Origin: Holtiella tumoricola
GTDB lineage: Bacteria > Bacillota > Clostridia > Lachnospirales > Cellulosilyticaceae
Assembly (NCBI RefSeq): GCF_027857615.1
Contig: NZ_JAQIFT010000040.1
Span: 205,022 to 269,021 of the forward strand
DNA: 64,000 bases
Reading direction: 5' to 3'
The translations under genes and the position numbers were made by a program. Below the pieces are notes generated by a model that had not been told where the DNA came from, did no database searches, and saw nothing but the letters and a program-made list of their open reading frames with translations. Below, one piece after another: positions 63,970-64,000 of this stretch (the stretch's first letter is position 1; each line of letters opens with the position of its first letter).

Positions 63970-64000
63970 ATTTTATATTTTAAAATAATGACTCTATGAT

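Overview
The window is AT-rich, densely coded DNA of a low-GC, endospore-forming, anaerobic member of the Clostridia (Firmicutes). I infer this from AGGAGG-type ribosome binding sites, YesM/YesN-type two-component systems, ABC sugar importers without their own ATPase, an S-layer-homology surface protein, a collagen-like BclA-type spore-surface protein, [4Fe-4S] proteins and Clostridia-style riboswitches. The repertoire (mannoside, beta-glycoside and sialic acid use, bile-salt-hydrolase-like enzyme, molybdoenzyme) fits a fibre- or gut-associated Lachnospirales organism; a Cellulosilyticum-like genus is plausible but unproven. No tRNA, rRNA, CRISPR array, insertion sequence or prophage was seen.

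Left part (1-21 kb): two complete carbohydrate-uptake loci. Locus 1 (1-9165) has a lipoprotein binding protein, two permeases (the second cut by the window edge), a sensor kinase/response regulator pair and a divergent GH2 beta-mannosidase. A choloylglycine-hydrolase-family amidase with a WYL-type regulator and a collagen-like spore-coat gene follow. Locus 2 (12278-20200) has a kinase/regulator pair, a GH3 glycosidase, two permeases and a binding protein, flanked by an AraC/GyrI-like regulator broken by a frameshift.

Middle (21-48 kb): a flavin amine oxidase with an acidic insert, a YkgJ-type cysteine-cluster protein, a Gfo/Idh/MocA oxidoreductase, a parvulin-like foldase next to a 1900-residue beta-helix/discoidin/FIVAR/SLH surface protein, a third importer whose MalG-type permease carries a large extra domain, a permease split into two genes with a fused ferredoxin domain, an Fnr/Crp regulator, a rhodanese lipoprotein interrupted by one in-frame TAA, an orphan histidine kinase, a secreted protein behind a cyclic-di-GMP-I riboswitch, and a sialic acid locus (nanA, sialidase-like protein, divergent GntR regulator) with a symmetrical operator over both promoters, followed by a nucleobase permease.

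Right part (47.7-63.8 kb): one minus-strand molybdenum module. Upstream lies FAD oxidoreductase - four-cluster ferredoxin - bis-MGD-type molybdoenzyme - NhaC-type antiporter - DMT exporter. It is followed by a Moco-type riboswitch with a terminator, then moeA-like, moeA, moaC, modB, mobA-mobB fusion, moaA, MOSC protein, modA, mogA and an overlapping two-component system. The layout suggests that one region makes the cofactor, takes up the metal and uses it in a single redox enzyme.

Several intergenic regions carry related hairpin terminators built on a shared CTACTTAAATGTC-like stem, five clear copies and one divergent, which look like a dispersed terminator family.
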